Positions 10,690 to 20,263 of a stretch of 64,000 bases of DNA are shown here, in pieces. A program made the position numbers and the translations under genes. This DNA is from Bradyrhizobium arachidis. GTDB lineage: Bacteria; Pseudomonadota; Alphaproteobacteria; Rhizobiales; Xanthobacteraceae. Each line of letters begins with the position of its first letter. Within the stretch, counting starts at the first letter, position 1. The stretch covers positions 1,426,001-1,490,000 of the forward strand of contig NZ_CP077970.1 in the NCBI RefSeq assembly GCF_024758505.1, written 5' to 3'. The notes under the pieces are model-generated. The model was given only the letters and a program-made list of their open reading frames with translations, was not told where the DNA came from and ran no database searches.

Positions 10690-11600
10690 CCGCGCGCGCC
10701 GATTCGAACGCTCCGAGGAGACCGGCCAGCACGATCACGGCGACAACACCCAGAAGCTCGGTGACGATGCCCGCCAGGACGAGATCCCGATAGCTCTGCT
10801 GTGGGCCATCCCGCAGATTGAAAGCAGGCTTACCACCGCGCCGTTGTGCGCAGGACGTCGAGCGTGCCCAAGCCGATCACCGCGACGCGATGCATGAGAG
10901 CGGGGTCGATGCCCATCCGCGACTCGATGACCATACAGGTGTGGCTAAGCGCGTCGAGCGCGATCGTCAAGCCGCCGGAGGCTGAGCCAGTCAGTGCGAC
11001 AAGAATGTTCGTGGCGACAGCGAGCGAAACCAGGGCCGCCTTCGATCGCCGGCACCCGGTCTCGCATTGTTTCGAAGGCCGGCAGCGCGGCAACGCCGGC
11101 TAAACGGACGCATTGGCTCCCGCGTCCATGGTCTGCCGCAGCGCCGTCAGCCGCGCGCGGTTGAAGAGGATGGCGGTCGTAATCGCTGCGCTGAGTGCAA
11201 GCGCCACTGATCACACACGGTCTCGGCCGATAGCGACGTGTTGCCCCAGCGTTCTTTCCTAAGAAAGAGAAAACAAGCCGCGGCAGCACAAGGAGTGACA
11301 TCGCGAGGCGACGACCACGATCAGCTGCAGAATGGTGCTGAAGATAGGGGCGGGAGCTTCGATGTGGCGGCCGTGCCGGAACTCGGCGCCGAATCCAATC
11401 TGCGGGCCGTCGCTTCCGCCCGGCGAAGCCACCAAAATCCAATGCTGATCATGAAGATCGAGGCGACGACCCCCAGCCTGCGCGCCGCAGACGGCATCGT
11501 GCCCAAAAATGGCATCGGCATGGCGTTCTGTATCGATTGCGTCTCTCTGCGCATGCGATGGCACGCATCAGACTATCGCGAGTCTATTCGTCTTCGCTAA
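10690..11600 (-). pseudogene. Decayed copy of the GntP-family permease gene
   Basis: Minus-strand frames match the intact permease at 15075-16532 piece by piece: SIQNAMPMPFLGTMPSAA and IGFWWLRRAEATARR correspond to SIQNAIPMPFFGTTPFAA and IGLWWLQRAEAAARR; VSLAVATNILVALTGSASGG, LTIALDALSHT and DPALMHRVAVIGLGTLDVL correspond to the C-terminal half. The gene is broken by several frameshifts and the first third is missing. It lies in opposite orientation to the intact copy, about 3.5 kb away. Confidence 0.85.
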
Positions 11601-11661
11601 TCATGATCAGGCCCCGCACCATTCATGATCGGGCCCCGCACCGCGAGTTTGCTTTCTGCGT

Positions 11662-12483
11662 TCATCTTGCCAACGCTTTCCGAGCCGCCTCGAACGCTTC
11701 CTGATCTTTCGGGTCTGCAAGATCAAACCAGGAGCCCGGGGCATAGGTCTCGATACGCTTTGCCAAGAACGATTGCGGCTCCCAATCTTGGCCTTCGCGC
11801 TTCTCAAAAATGATGACGTCGCGGGTAAAATAACTAGGCCCTGAAACGGCGCAGTCGACCGAAAGCTCCACGCGCCACAGGCTGCCCTTGGCGGGCGGTT
11901 GATCGTCTAGCTTCGGCAAGTAGTGCACTCCAACAGGATCGCCGATACTGCAACGGCCACGCCGCAGAAGATCGCCCAGCTTGCCTTGCGCTGTCGTCAC
12001 GAAGTTGAAATTAGCGGGATCATGTAAAAAGCGGCGGTTCACGCCCCTTTCGTTGTTTGCGTTTTCGTCAGCAATAAGCGAGAGTGCGAACGCCCGCCAG
12101 CCTAGTTCAATCGGTTTTGCATACGGCGTCACAACCGTCACTGTGCCATCGGGTGCCACCTCCCAGGTGACTGTATTGTCGTCCTCTGTTTTATCAGCCC
12201 GGTGTTTGGCCCATGAAAAGACAACCGGATCACCTGTGTCGGTCTTTCGGCCAAGTTCCCATCCCCTGGGAACGAAGTGTGTTACCGTCGAGACTTTGGC
12301 GAAGATTTGCTCCGCTGTATCACCATCCTGCGCCCGCCAAGTTGATTTAACTTTGTCGATAACGGCGCTGTCATCGGCACGAACGTCATTGTTGCTGCCG
12401 GCCAGCCTACCCGCCAAAACGAGCCATAGACCAAAGCAGAGGACGAGACCGAAACCGAACCAAAGCACGCGCCTTTCAGTCAT
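11662..12483 (-). CDS. Membrane-anchored or exported hypothetical protein
   Basis: 273 residues. It begins MTERRVLWFGFGLVLCFGLW followed by LVLAGRLAG, one N-terminal hydrophobic segment serving as signal anchor, then a periplasmic domain of about 240 residues with no motif I recognise (THFVPRGWELGRKTDTGDPV; VIIFEKREGQDWEPQSFL). A degraded homologous stretch lies at 43495-43892, so this belongs to a small local family. It follows the permease pseudogene at a distance of about 60 bases downstream on the same strand. A weak -24/-12-like site (one mismatch in the -12 element) occurs about 320 bases upstream but is not convincing. Confidence 0.6.
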   Translation of the reverse strand: MTERRVLWFGFGLVLCFGLWLVLAGRLAGSNNDVRADDSAVIDKVKSTWRAQDGDTAEQIFAKVSTVTHFVPRGWELGRKTDTGDPVVFSWAKHRADKTEDDNTVTWEVAPDGTVTVVTPYAKPIELGWRAFALSLIADENANNERGVNRRFLHDPANFNFVTTAQGKLGDLLRRGRCSIGDPVGVHYLPKLDDQPPAKGSLWRVELSVDCAVSGPSYFTRDVIIFEKREGQDWEPQSFLAKRIETYAPGSWFDLADPKDQEAFEAARKALAR

Positions 12484-13296
12484 TTTTTCTCTTACCCCAC
12501 GCAGCTGGGTCGTTACATCGGCGGATCCTATCCTCCAAGAGACCCGCGGGGTACCTACCAGAAAAAGCCACCTACCAGGATTGGTTGGCCAGAAGAAGCT
12601 CGCAACCCTGACTCTGCATTTGTAACGTGTGAAGACGATGCTGTTCCTGCCGAGCCCCGGCTAGCATTCGTTTGAATCTGCACAACTACAGCGAAATTCG
12701 CGGCGACGTGATTCTGCGCGCGCGCATTCGCACGAAGCAAGCGACGACCAGCGCTCAGCATGCGGGGGCTCCTGCCGTGGAAGGGTACGGGGTATGCCGG
12801 GGAGCGCATGCTTTGTGCCATGCAATAGGCCGACAAGTCACTCGTCTTGACGTCCGGCGTCCCGACTTGCTCCGGTCTGATATTTTCACGGAGATGCGAA
12901 ATCCCTGACATCTGTCTGGAGACAATATAGTTCTTCCTGCACAATAATGTTCTTTCGGGCCAGTTTAGGTTGGGTCCGCATTGAGGGAGCAGACACCGGT
13001 GCACCGTAACGGCCGGCTGCTACTGCCCGATTATCTGGACGACAATTGGGCTCGACTACTTGTACTGGGACAGCGCACTTGGTCCGTGATCCTGTTGTGC
13101 TGCTTGTCTGTCGTGGGACTCATAGGAGTGTCAAAGGACACATTCAGAGTGTCACGTTTTTCGGCCTTCGCCGGGCTGAATTTTACAACCTGAGATCATT
13201 GAGAACACGGAATCCTGCGGAAATTGCCGGAATTTTCGCGATTCCGGCTTGCATGGCTCCATCATAATCTTCTCCGTGCCAAAACAGGAGACACCA
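12484..13296. other. Intergenic region without a recognisable gene
   Basis: Short frames on both strands lack ribosome-binding sites and family signatures. I see no IS end or tRNA. Confidence 0.4.
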
Positions 13297-13506
13297 ATGA
13301 AGGCCGAGCAACTGGCGGCCTAGTTCGGCGAGAAAATCGCTAAGCCTATTCCATTCGGTGTCTGCGTGGAGACGCCGCACCGTTGTGTGTTGACGACGCA
13401 CGCCGGAATTGACATCCCGCCGTACACGGCGCTGAAGCTCGCTTATTCCCAGCTCGTAATTACCGAGATGCAACAATTTTCGTCGACCACCAACGTTAGT
13501 AGTTGA
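13297..13506 (+). pseudogene. Small ORF interrupted by an amber codon at position 9
   Basis: After AGGAG and a good spacing, the ATG starts MKAEQLAA, then TAG, then an uninterrupted frame FGEKIAKPIPFGVCVETPHR continuing to a TGA, 70 codons in all. The regular sequence after the stop (THAGIDIPPYTALKLAYSQL) argues for a once-functional small protein with a point mutation in codon 9. No family is known. The 3' end (CAACGTTAG...TTGAT) resembles short sequences at about 17560 and 54670. Confidence 0.4.
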
Positions 13507-14054
13507 TCCGATCAAAGACGCAGGTCACTGACTGGTCGATGAACCTCACACAGATCAAGCCTCGCCTGCGGGTGTTCCGAATGGAACATCAACCACAATC
13601 CGTTATTGGCAGCGGCCCCTCTCATCGTCGGCAACGCCGACGATCCCACGGGTTTCTGCGACTCTGGTCTAGAGAGATCAAGGGTGCCAGAGAGAATGGC
13701 TCCCTAATATGGGGCGAGCTCGAAGAGCCGTCCTGTGAGAGGCCATTGCCGCGCGGAGAGGAAGCGGGCCCGCTCCCAAAGATGGCCCCCCGATCGTCGG
13801 GCGACTACCTGGTCAAGAACGGATAGTCGTTGCCGTTACGCATGCAGGTATCACGCTTGCACCATATGTAGCGCCAGTACTCGCGGGGACAATTGCAAGG
13901 GACGGATCATGTGAGGTGCTTGGCGCCTTTCGACCCGAGCGCTTCAATCAGCCGATAGATCGAAACAGAGCCAGTAGTTCCTGCTCACCGTCGATTTTTC
14001 GGAGCCGACGATATTTCTGCTCCAACTCTAGCTAACTTCGAGAGCGTGAACGCC
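13507..14054. other. Intergenic region before the patatin gene
   Basis: No convincing gene. The stretch encoding KPRLRVFRMEHQ at about 13560 has a degraded relative at about 54730 (ALRVFRIEHK), so it may be the remains of a small duplicated ORF. Confidence 0.3.
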
Positions 14055-15074
14055 ATGGACCGAGATGCCGTATTGATCGATCTTGCGCTGCAGGGCGGGG
14101 GCTCGCACGGCGCGTTCGCTTGGGGCGTCCTTGACCGTCTCCTCGAAGAGAGGTGGCTTGAGATCGCAGCGATCTCCGGGACCTCCGCAGGCGCTATGAA
14201 TGCCGCAGTTCTGGCCGACGGGTGGGCGGCGGACGGAGCTCAAGGTGCCCGCGAGGCGCTCGACCGATACTGGCGACGCGTAGCGCGCGCCGCGGCGTTT
14301 AGTCCCCTGCAGCGTTCGCCGCTCGACAGGTTGTTGGGCCGTTGGACGCTCGACACATCGCCCGCCTACGTCTTTGCGGACCTAATGTCACGCCTGCTCT
14401 CGCCCTATGATCTCAATCCGCTCGGCTATAATCCGCTGAGCAAGGTTCTGGCGGAGAGCGTCGATTTCGAACGCCTTGTCCGTTCGCCGATCAAATTGTT
14501 CATAACCGCAACGCGGGTACGAACTGGCCGTGGACGCATTTTTCGCAACGCGGAGATCACAGCCGACGTTCTGCTCGCCTCGGCTTGCCTCCCCACCATG
14601 TTCCCGGCGATCGAGATCGATGGTGAGCCCTATTGGGACGGTGGCTTCGCCGGCAACCCGACCATTACGCCGCTCGTTCGCGAAAGCGACGCACACGATA
14701 CCATCCTGGTGCAGATCAATCCGACGGAGCGGCTTGACGCGCCGCGCTCGGCACCAGACATTCTCAATCGGCTCAACGAAATTTCCTTCAACTCGCCGCT
14801 CATGAAGGAATTACGCATGATCGCGCTGTTGCGCCAGGCGGTCGATCCAGGACATGGCGAGGGGGCGCGTTGGGCCCAGATGCGCACCCACCGGATCGAG
14901 AGCGACATGCTGGCTCAGCTCGGTGCGTCGTCCAAGCTCAATGCGGAATGGAAGTTCGTGTCGATGCTGCGAGAGGAAGGACGGCGCGCGGCGAGCGAAT
15001 TCCTCGAGAATCACGGAGCAGGTCTGGGCGAGCGCTCCACCGCTGACCTCGATGTCTTGCTGGGCGAGTGCTGA
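14055..15074 (+). CDS. Patatin-like phospholipase
   Basis: 339 residues; a GTG at 14046 is an alternative start. All patatin landmarks are present: the oxyanion-hole loop QGGGSHGAFAWG at residues 13-24, the nucleophile elbow GTSAG with Ser44, and the catalytic-dyad motif DGG (YWDGGFAGNP, about residue 195). The family cleaves acyl chains from lipids. There is no signal peptide, so it is probably cytoplasmic. The stop codon TGA is followed at once by the permease ATG, so the two genes form a tight operon; a joint role in turnover of an acyl or hydroxy-acid compound is inference. Confidence 0.9.
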   Translation: MDRDAVLIDLALQGGGSHGAFAWGVLDRLLEERWLEIAAISGTSAGAMNAAVLADGWAADGAQGAREALDRYWRRVARAAAFSPLQRSPLDRLLGRWTLDTSPAYVFADLMSRLLSPYDLNPLGYNPLSKVLAESVDFERLVRSPIKLFITATRVRTGRGRIFRNAEITADVLLASACLPTMFPAIEIDGEPYWDGGFAGNPTITPLVRESDAHDTILVQINPTERLDAPRSAPDILNRLNEISFNSPLMKELRMIALLRQAVDPGHGEGARWAQMRTHRIESDMLAQLGASSKLNAEWKFVSMLREEGRRAASEFLENHGAGLGERSTADLDVLLGEC

Positions 15075-16532
15075 ATGATGGGATTCCTTGGCATTCTCGT
15101 AGGACTCGGCCTGCTTGTTCTGTTCGCTTTCCGCGGCTGGAGTGTTCTGTTGCTGGCGCCGACTGCCGCGCTGGTTGCGGCGCTGTTCAGTGGAGAGCCG
15201 CTGTTGGCCAACTGGACGCAGGTCTTTATGACCAGCGCCGCCGGATTCTTGGCGCAGTTTTTTCCAATTTTCCTGCTCGGCGCTGTCTTCGGCAAGTTAA
15301 TGGACGATAGTGGCGCGGTCTCGTCCGTGGCCGCCTTTATCGCCCGATGCCTGGGCAAGCACCGCGTAATGGCGGCGGTCGTGCTGGCGGGCGCGCTGGT
15401 CACCTATGGCGGCGTGAGCTTGTTCGTGGCGTTTTTTGTCATCGTCCCCATGGCGCAATCGCTGTTCCGTGCGGCGTCGATTCCCCGCCGCTTGATACCT
15501 GCTGCGATCGTTCTGGGTACATCGACCTTCACCATGTCGGCCATGCCTGGGACTCCATCCATACAGAATGCGATCCCAATGCCGTTTTTCGGCACAACGC
15601 CGTTCGCAGCGCCCGGGCTCGGTATCATTGCATCCATCATCATGCTGGGCATAGGATTGTGGTGGCTTCAAAGGGCAGAGGCAGCGGCAAGGCGGGCCGG
15701 CGAGGGATTTGGTGAGGCGCCGCACGACGCGGCTGAACACGCCGTGGTCGATGAACTATTGCGCGAACGCGCCACAACGGCTCGCGAATTCGATCCCGCC
15801 GAGATTCGGCATGGACAGCTTAGCAAGGGCCCGGCGCCAGCCCTCAATGCCATCCTGCCGCTGATCGTCGTCGTGGCCGTCAATCTCGTGATGTCGCTCG
15901 TCGTGCTGCCGCGGCTTGATCTCGCGTTCCTGGGGGAGGAACGCTGGGGCGGCACATCGATTTCGAAGGTGGCCGGTGTGTGGTCGGTAACGGTCGCGCT
16001 CGCTGCGGCGATCGCGACAGCCATCCTGTGCAATCATAGGCGGCTGCCGGCGTTACGGCAGACCATGGACGCCGGCGCCAACGCATCGGTCCTGCCGGTG
16101 CTAAGTGTCGCAAGCCTCGTCGGCTTTGGTGCGGTGATCGCCTCTCTGCCCTCCTTCGCGACGGTGCGAGACTGGGTGCTTTCGATTGGAGGCGGTCCGC
16201 TGGTGTCGCTCGCTGTTGCCACCAATATACTAGCCGCTTTGACCGGTTCAGCCTCCGGCGGCTTGACCATCGCGCTCGATGCGCTCGCTCAGACCTATAT
16301 GGAAATCGCTTCGCGGACAGGCGTGGACCCTGCTCTCATGCATCGCGTTGCGGTGATTGGCTCGGGCTCGCTCGACCTCCTGCCGCATAATGGGGCGGTG
16401 GTGAGCCTGCTCTCGATCTGCGGATTGTCGCACCGCGAGAGTTATATGGGAATCGTCATGGTCGGCGTCGTCAGTTCGCTCTTGGCGCTGGCTGCCGTGA
16501 TCGTTCTCAGCGGCGTCTTGGGATCGTTTTGA
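15075..16532 (+). CDS. GntP-family permease (gluconate/organic-acid:H+ symporter type)
   Basis: 485 residues with about 12 hydrophobic segments. Recognisable GntP/arsenite-permease-like features are TFTMSAMPGTPSIQNAIPMP, FFGTTPFAAPGLGII, and the C-terminal SASGGLTIAL and PHNGAVVSLL. The family imports gluconate or other hydroxy acids; the exact substrate cannot be read from the sequence. It starts on the base after the patatin stop codon and must be translated from the same mRNA. A decayed copy lies at 10690-11600 on the other strand. Confidence 0.85.
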   Translation: MMGFLGILVGLGLLVLFAFRGWSVLLLAPTAALVAALFSGEPLLANWTQVFMTSAAGFLAQFFPIFLLGAVFGKLMDDSGAVSSVAAFIARCLGKHRVMAAVVLAGALVTYGGVSLFVAFFVIVPMAQSLFRAASIPRRLIPAAIVLGTSTFTMSAMPGTPSIQNAIPMPFFGTTPFAAPGLGIIASIIMLGIGLWWLQRAEAAARRAGEGFGEAPHDAAEHAVVDELLRERATTAREFDPAEIRHGQLSKGPAPALNAILPLIVVVAVNLVMSLVVLPRLDLAFLGEERWGGTSISKVAGVWSVTVALAAAIATAILCNHRRLPALRQTMDAGANASVLPVLSVASLVGFGAVIASLPSFATVRDWVLSIGGGPLVSLAVATNILAALTGSASGGLTIALDALAQTYMEIASRTGVDPALMHRVAVIGSGSLDLLPHNGAVVSLLSICGLSHRESYMGIVMVGVVSSLLALAAVIVLSGVLGSF

Positions 16533-17652
16533 ATGGGCTCGCGTCGATGACCTGGCCGCCCGCCAGATGAGTGCTGCTTCAAGACCCACAATTCGAGGAT
16601 CCAGCCGCGCGGAACGGCTGCACGTCTGTCGGCCGATTTGAGGGCCTCGGCGTTCGCCTGCGGCGCATGGCCGAGAAGGCGCCTTGGACGTAGGCCTCCT
16701 GTACCACCGCGGCGAGCGTCCTGTCACGATCGAATTCCTGCCAAGTCGGGTCCAAATGTTTGAGCAAGTCCGCCCAAGCGCTTAGGCGGGCTTGCTGTTG
16801 GTCCCGCAGGAGAATCATGAATGACCGCGCCGGGGCGGTAGAGGGAATGATCCGCGGGAACGAACTTCATAGTGCCGGATGCCGGCCAAAGTAGATCCCT
16901 CCAAGCCTCACGCACCGCCGGCACTCCCAAAAGTCTCTGAACGGCGCTGGCGGAGTTCGAACGGCCGGAGCAAAGGGCCTACTCGATTAACTATCTCCGA
17001 CCGAGAACTCAGACAGAATTGCGCGAGTTTGAGGCTGGTCGCGAAATTTGCAAATGCAAGTTTTGAGGCTCCCGTGGCTGGTGTGCCTCGGCCTCATTTG
17101 GGCGAACGTGCAGCACCTCATTCTAAGGAGACGGATTGGTAGTCGCCACGTTGAAGCGGTGCCAAGCTGAGCTACTTGGCGCTATTACCCCCCTCTGGAG
17201 GCTTGAAGGAGCAACTCCGCCCGATAGCGGGCGTCCGGTCTCTCGCTAAACTGCATAGGGCGATAAACACGATCAGTATGCGCGCGATTGCTAGGCCGCC
17301 TTTTTCAGCACGTCGCTTGCAATAATGGATATCAGCAATGGATATCAGCCCGTCTCGGAGAGAGCTTCGAAGCTTTGAAGCGAGCATTCTCGCGCAAAGA
17401 AGCTACGCCTTCGGGAAGTGCATTGCACTCGGCAACGGTATCCAATCGGCCCTTTTGGCCGCTTAATCGGCAGTCGGCAGACAGCATCGCTACCGGCCAG
17501 TAGCTACCGGCCCGGCATGCACTTTCGTCCTTCGACACGACCTCTCAGGGAAGGTCCAGTCAACTACCAACGTTAGCACTTGATGGAGACGATAGACGCA
17601 TGGCACTCGTGCGCGACAAAGCTGTTAGGGAATTCGAAACTGGGTAAGAAGA
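16533..17652. other. Intergenic region without a recognisable gene
   Basis: About 1.1 kb with only short frames lacking ribosome-binding sites. A short sequence at about 17553-17585 (CAACTACCAACGTTAG) recurs in altered form near 13490 and 54670. Confidence 0.4.
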
Positions 17653-18420
17653 ATGAGAAAAGTCCTGCTGGGCATGGTCATCATTGCTCTGACCGCTCCT
17701 GCCACTGCCGCTGATCTAGCCCCACGGCCCTACACCAAAGCGCCCTCTGCCGTCATTCCGATCTACGATTGGGCTGGCTTCTACGTCGGCCTCAATGGCG
17801 GCGGCGGCTCGGCCCATCAGTGCTGGGACGTGGTCAATGCCGGCGGTGTCGTCATCGCTCCGCCCCTCGCAATGGGGTGCCAGAATGCGACCGGAGGGAC
17901 CGTCGGCGGTCAGATCGGCTACCGCTGGCAGATAGCGAACTCGGTGTTCGGCCTGGAGGCGCAGGGCAACTGGGCCAATTTCAAGGGCTCCAACGCGAAT
18001 CTCGCTTTCGCAGGCGTCCAAGACGAAACCAAACTCGATGCATTCGGCCTGATGACGGGCCAAGTTGGCTACGCTTGGAATAATGTGCTTGTCTATGTAA
18101 AAGGCGGCGCTGCGGTTGTCCGGGACAAATACCGTGTCTACGATTTTGCGACCGGGCTCACCCTCAACAACGGTAGCGAAACCCGCTGGGGCGGAGCGGT
18201 CGGTGCGGGCCTTGAATTTGGCTTCGCTTCGAACTGGTCTGTCGGCGTGGAGTACGATCACTTGTTCCTGGGCCATCGGGACGTGGACTTCTTTTCAACC
18301 GGAATAGTGGGTGTTCCGGTGGGTGCTTTTGCAGGAACGGCCCGTATTGGTCAGGACGTCGACATCGGTATGGTCCGCGTGAACTATCGCTGGGGTGCCC
18401 CTGTTGCCGCGACATATTGA
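17653..18420 (+). CDS. Omp25/RopB-family outer-membrane protein
   Basis: 255 residues with a signal peptide (MRKVLLGMVIIALTAPATAA-D) and the typical Rhizobiales outer-membrane barrel opening YDWAGFYVGLNGGGG. Further strands are QIGYRWQIANSVFGLEAQGN, GQVGYAWNNVLVYVKGG, and a final VRVNYRWGAPVAATY. The size is close to that usual for the family. It sits in the outer membrane as an eight-stranded barrel with a structural or permeability role. AAGAAG just before the ATG serves as ribosome-binding site. It is monocistronic. Confidence 0.9.
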   Translation: MRKVLLGMVIIALTAPATAADLAPRPYTKAPSAVIPIYDWAGFYVGLNGGGGSAHQCWDVVNAGGVVIAPPLAMGCQNATGGTVGGQIGYRWQIANSVFGLEAQGNWANFKGSNANLAFAGVQDETKLDAFGLMTGQVGYAWNNVLVYVKGGAAVVRDKYRVYDFATGLTLNNGSETRWGGAVGAGLEFGFASNWSVGVEYDHLFLGHRDVDFFSTGIVGVPVGAFAGTARIGQDVDIGMVRVNYRWGAPVAATY

Positions 18421-18742
18421 TCTGCAAGAACAGATGCTGGAGCTTCGTGTATCGCTCTCCATCTCGCTTGACTTGGTGAATGGCGGGAAGATTGCTAATG
18501 GCCCGCGCTCGGGCGCAACCTCGAGCTCGCCGCTGCAGTTGCAATTGCCTTGATCTGCTGGATCTGTCTGGCGGGGAGGACCTCATTATGGCGCGCCGGA
18601 GCGAGGATCCATCTCTCGCAAGCGACCTTGGGCCCACACGCGAAGAGAGCGCCCTCGACAGCAAGCTGTCGATCTGTCGAGGCTGCTGATCGCACTGCCA
18701 GAGGCACCATCATCGAGATGCGGCTTCTCCGCAGGTCGCGCA

Positions 18743-19378
18743 TCACGGGGCAACCAGTCGCTTGCGAATGGCATAGCGAACCAGCTCAGCCGTCGACGAC
18801 ATCCCGAGCTTGCGTATCGCCGATGCGCGATGCGTCTCGACCGTCTTCACGCTCAGCTTCAGGATGGTGCTGATGGACCTGTTGGTATGTCCTTCGGCAA
18901 TGAGCTGAACCACGCTCTGCTCGCGCGACGTGAGCAGCATGGCCGACTTGTTCTGCTTGTTGAGCTGATAGTCGTGGAGTAGCTTCTCCAGCAGCAGGCC
19001 GGTGAAGTAAGGCCTACCGTCGAGCAGCGCCTCGATGGCGGAAATCAGGTGGTTCCTGGCATCCGACTTGAACAGGAACCCGCGGACTCCCACCAGGATG
19101 GCTTCGGTCAGCAGCTCCTCATTCTCGTGCATCGTCAGGATCAGCACTTCCGTGCGCACATGCAGCGCCTTCAGACGACGGCTGACCTCCAGTCCGTTCA
19201 TGAGCGGCATCGAATAGTCGACGATCACGGTATCGGGCCGCGTCTCCAACGCCAATGCGACCGCCTGCTCGCCATTGGTGGCCTCTCCGCTGACGATCCA
19301 GTTGGAGCGGGTTTCGACAATCGCCCGCAACCCGGAGCGCACGACTTCATGATCATCCGCAATCACGATGCTCTTCAC
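18743..19378 (-). CDS. NarL/FixJ-type response regulator (first of two)
   Basis: 211 residues from a GTG start that aligns with the start of its neighbour (VKSIVIADDHEVVRSGLRAI); GGGAACGAC lies upstream. The receiver domain has the acidic pair in ADDHE, phospho-acceptor Asp in VIVDYSMP, and Lys in FLFKSD. The C-terminal LuxR helix-turn-helix reads LTSREQSVVQLIAEGHTNRS, then ISTILKLSVKTVETHRASAI. A cytoplasmic DNA-binding regulator. It is a paralogue of the next gene, and the only kinase nearby is broken, so its partner is probably encoded elsewhere. The T3SS connection is positional only. Confidence 0.85.
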   Translation of the reverse strand: MKSIVIADDHEVVRSGLRAIVETRSNWIVSGEATNGEQAVALALETRPDTVIVDYSMPLMNGLEVSRRLKALHVRTEVLILTMHENEELLTEAILVGVRGFLFKSDARNHLISAIEALLDGRPYFTGLLLEKLLHDYQLNKQNKSAMLLTSREQSVVQLIAEGHTNRSISTILKLSVKTVETHRASAIRKLGMSSTAELVRYAIRKRLVAP

Positions 19379-19537
19379 GACGTCGTTCCCGTATGCCGGC
19401 CCGCGAGCCCATCGGGCGATCGATGGAGGCGACCGGCAGAAAGATCCAGCGATCATACCGGCCACTGTAAGGCGGGTTATCCCACAAAACCCTGAAATCC
19501 CTCGGCGATTGTACTCAAGGGCCTCATACCTCGGGCC

Positions 19538-20167
19538 TCATACCTCGATCAGCCCCGCCCGCACCGCGTAGCGGACCAGTCCGGCTGTCGAGTTCACGTC
19601 GAGTTTGCGCATCGCGGCCGACCGGTGCGCTTCCGTCGTCTTGACGCTGAGGTCCAGCATGGAGCTGATGCCCTTGTTGCTATAGCCCTCCGCAACCAGC
19701 TTGACGACGAGCTGTTCCCGCGGGGTGAGCGCCTGCCTGTTGTCCGTGCCGGGGATCAGCCCGCGATCCAGTTCGTTCTGACAGCTTCTGGTACAGAACG
19801 GCTTGTGCGCCAGAAGCGCCTCGACCGCCGCCAGCAGCAGCTTGTTGGCGTCGGACTTCAGCAGGAAGGCGCGCGCACCTGCCTGGAACGCCTCCTGCGC
19901 GAGCAGGCAGGAATTGTGAACCGTGAAGATCAGCACTTCGGTCTGGAGCGGGTATTCCCTGATCCGCCTTGCGACTTCCACCCCGGTCATGCGTGGCATG
20001 GAAAAATCGACGATGGCGACGTGAGGTTGGTTGGCGATTGCAGCGGCAACGGCCTTGCTGCCGTCATTCGCTTCGGCGACCACCTCCCAATCCGCCCGTT
20101 GTTCAAGCACGGCCCGCAGGCCCGATCGCACTGCCTCGTGATCGTCCGCGATCAGAAACCGTTTCAT
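19538..20167 (-). CDS. NarL/FixJ-type response regulator (second of two)
   Basis: 209 residues starting MKRFLIADDHEAVRSGLRAV; the ATG at 20167 has GGAG upstream. The receiver has Asp in AIVDFSMP and Lys in FLLKSD; the LuxR-type DNA-binding domain is LTPREQLVVKLVAEGYSNKG, then ISSMLDLSVKTTEAHRSAAM. It is clearly paralogous to 18743-19378 (same length and domain order, similar motifs), so a tandem duplication is likely. The neighbouring kinase remnant lies just upstream on the same strand, which is the order expected of a kinase-regulator operon. Confidence 0.85.
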   Translation of the reverse strand: MKRFLIADDHEAVRSGLRAVLEQRADWEVVAEANDGSKAVAAAIANQPHVAIVDFSMPRMTGVEVARRIREYPLQTEVLIFTVHNSCLLAQEAFQAGARAFLLKSDANKLLLAAVEALLAHKPFCTRSCQNELDRGLIPGTDNRQALTPREQLVVKLVAEGYSNKGISSMLDLSVKTTEAHRSAAMRKLDVNSTAGLVRYAVRAGLIEV

Positions 20168-20263
20168 GGCAGAGCACTCCAAAGTTCCTTGACACGGCGG
20201 CAGCCCAAAACGCCAAGCGCGAAAAGGCGACGGCGGCCTGCCCCGGTGATCAGTTTTCTTCTC

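Noticed and set aside
12801-12817. TGGCACAAAGCATGC on the minus strand as promoter for the 12483 gene
   Set aside because: The -12 element reads ATGC instead of TTGC and the distance to the start codon is about 320 bases; too weak to call.
16579-16818. 79-residue minus-strand frame (MILLRDQQQARLSAW...)
   Set aside because: No ribosome-binding site, no family signature and an Arg/Pro/Ser-rich second half; probably not a gene.
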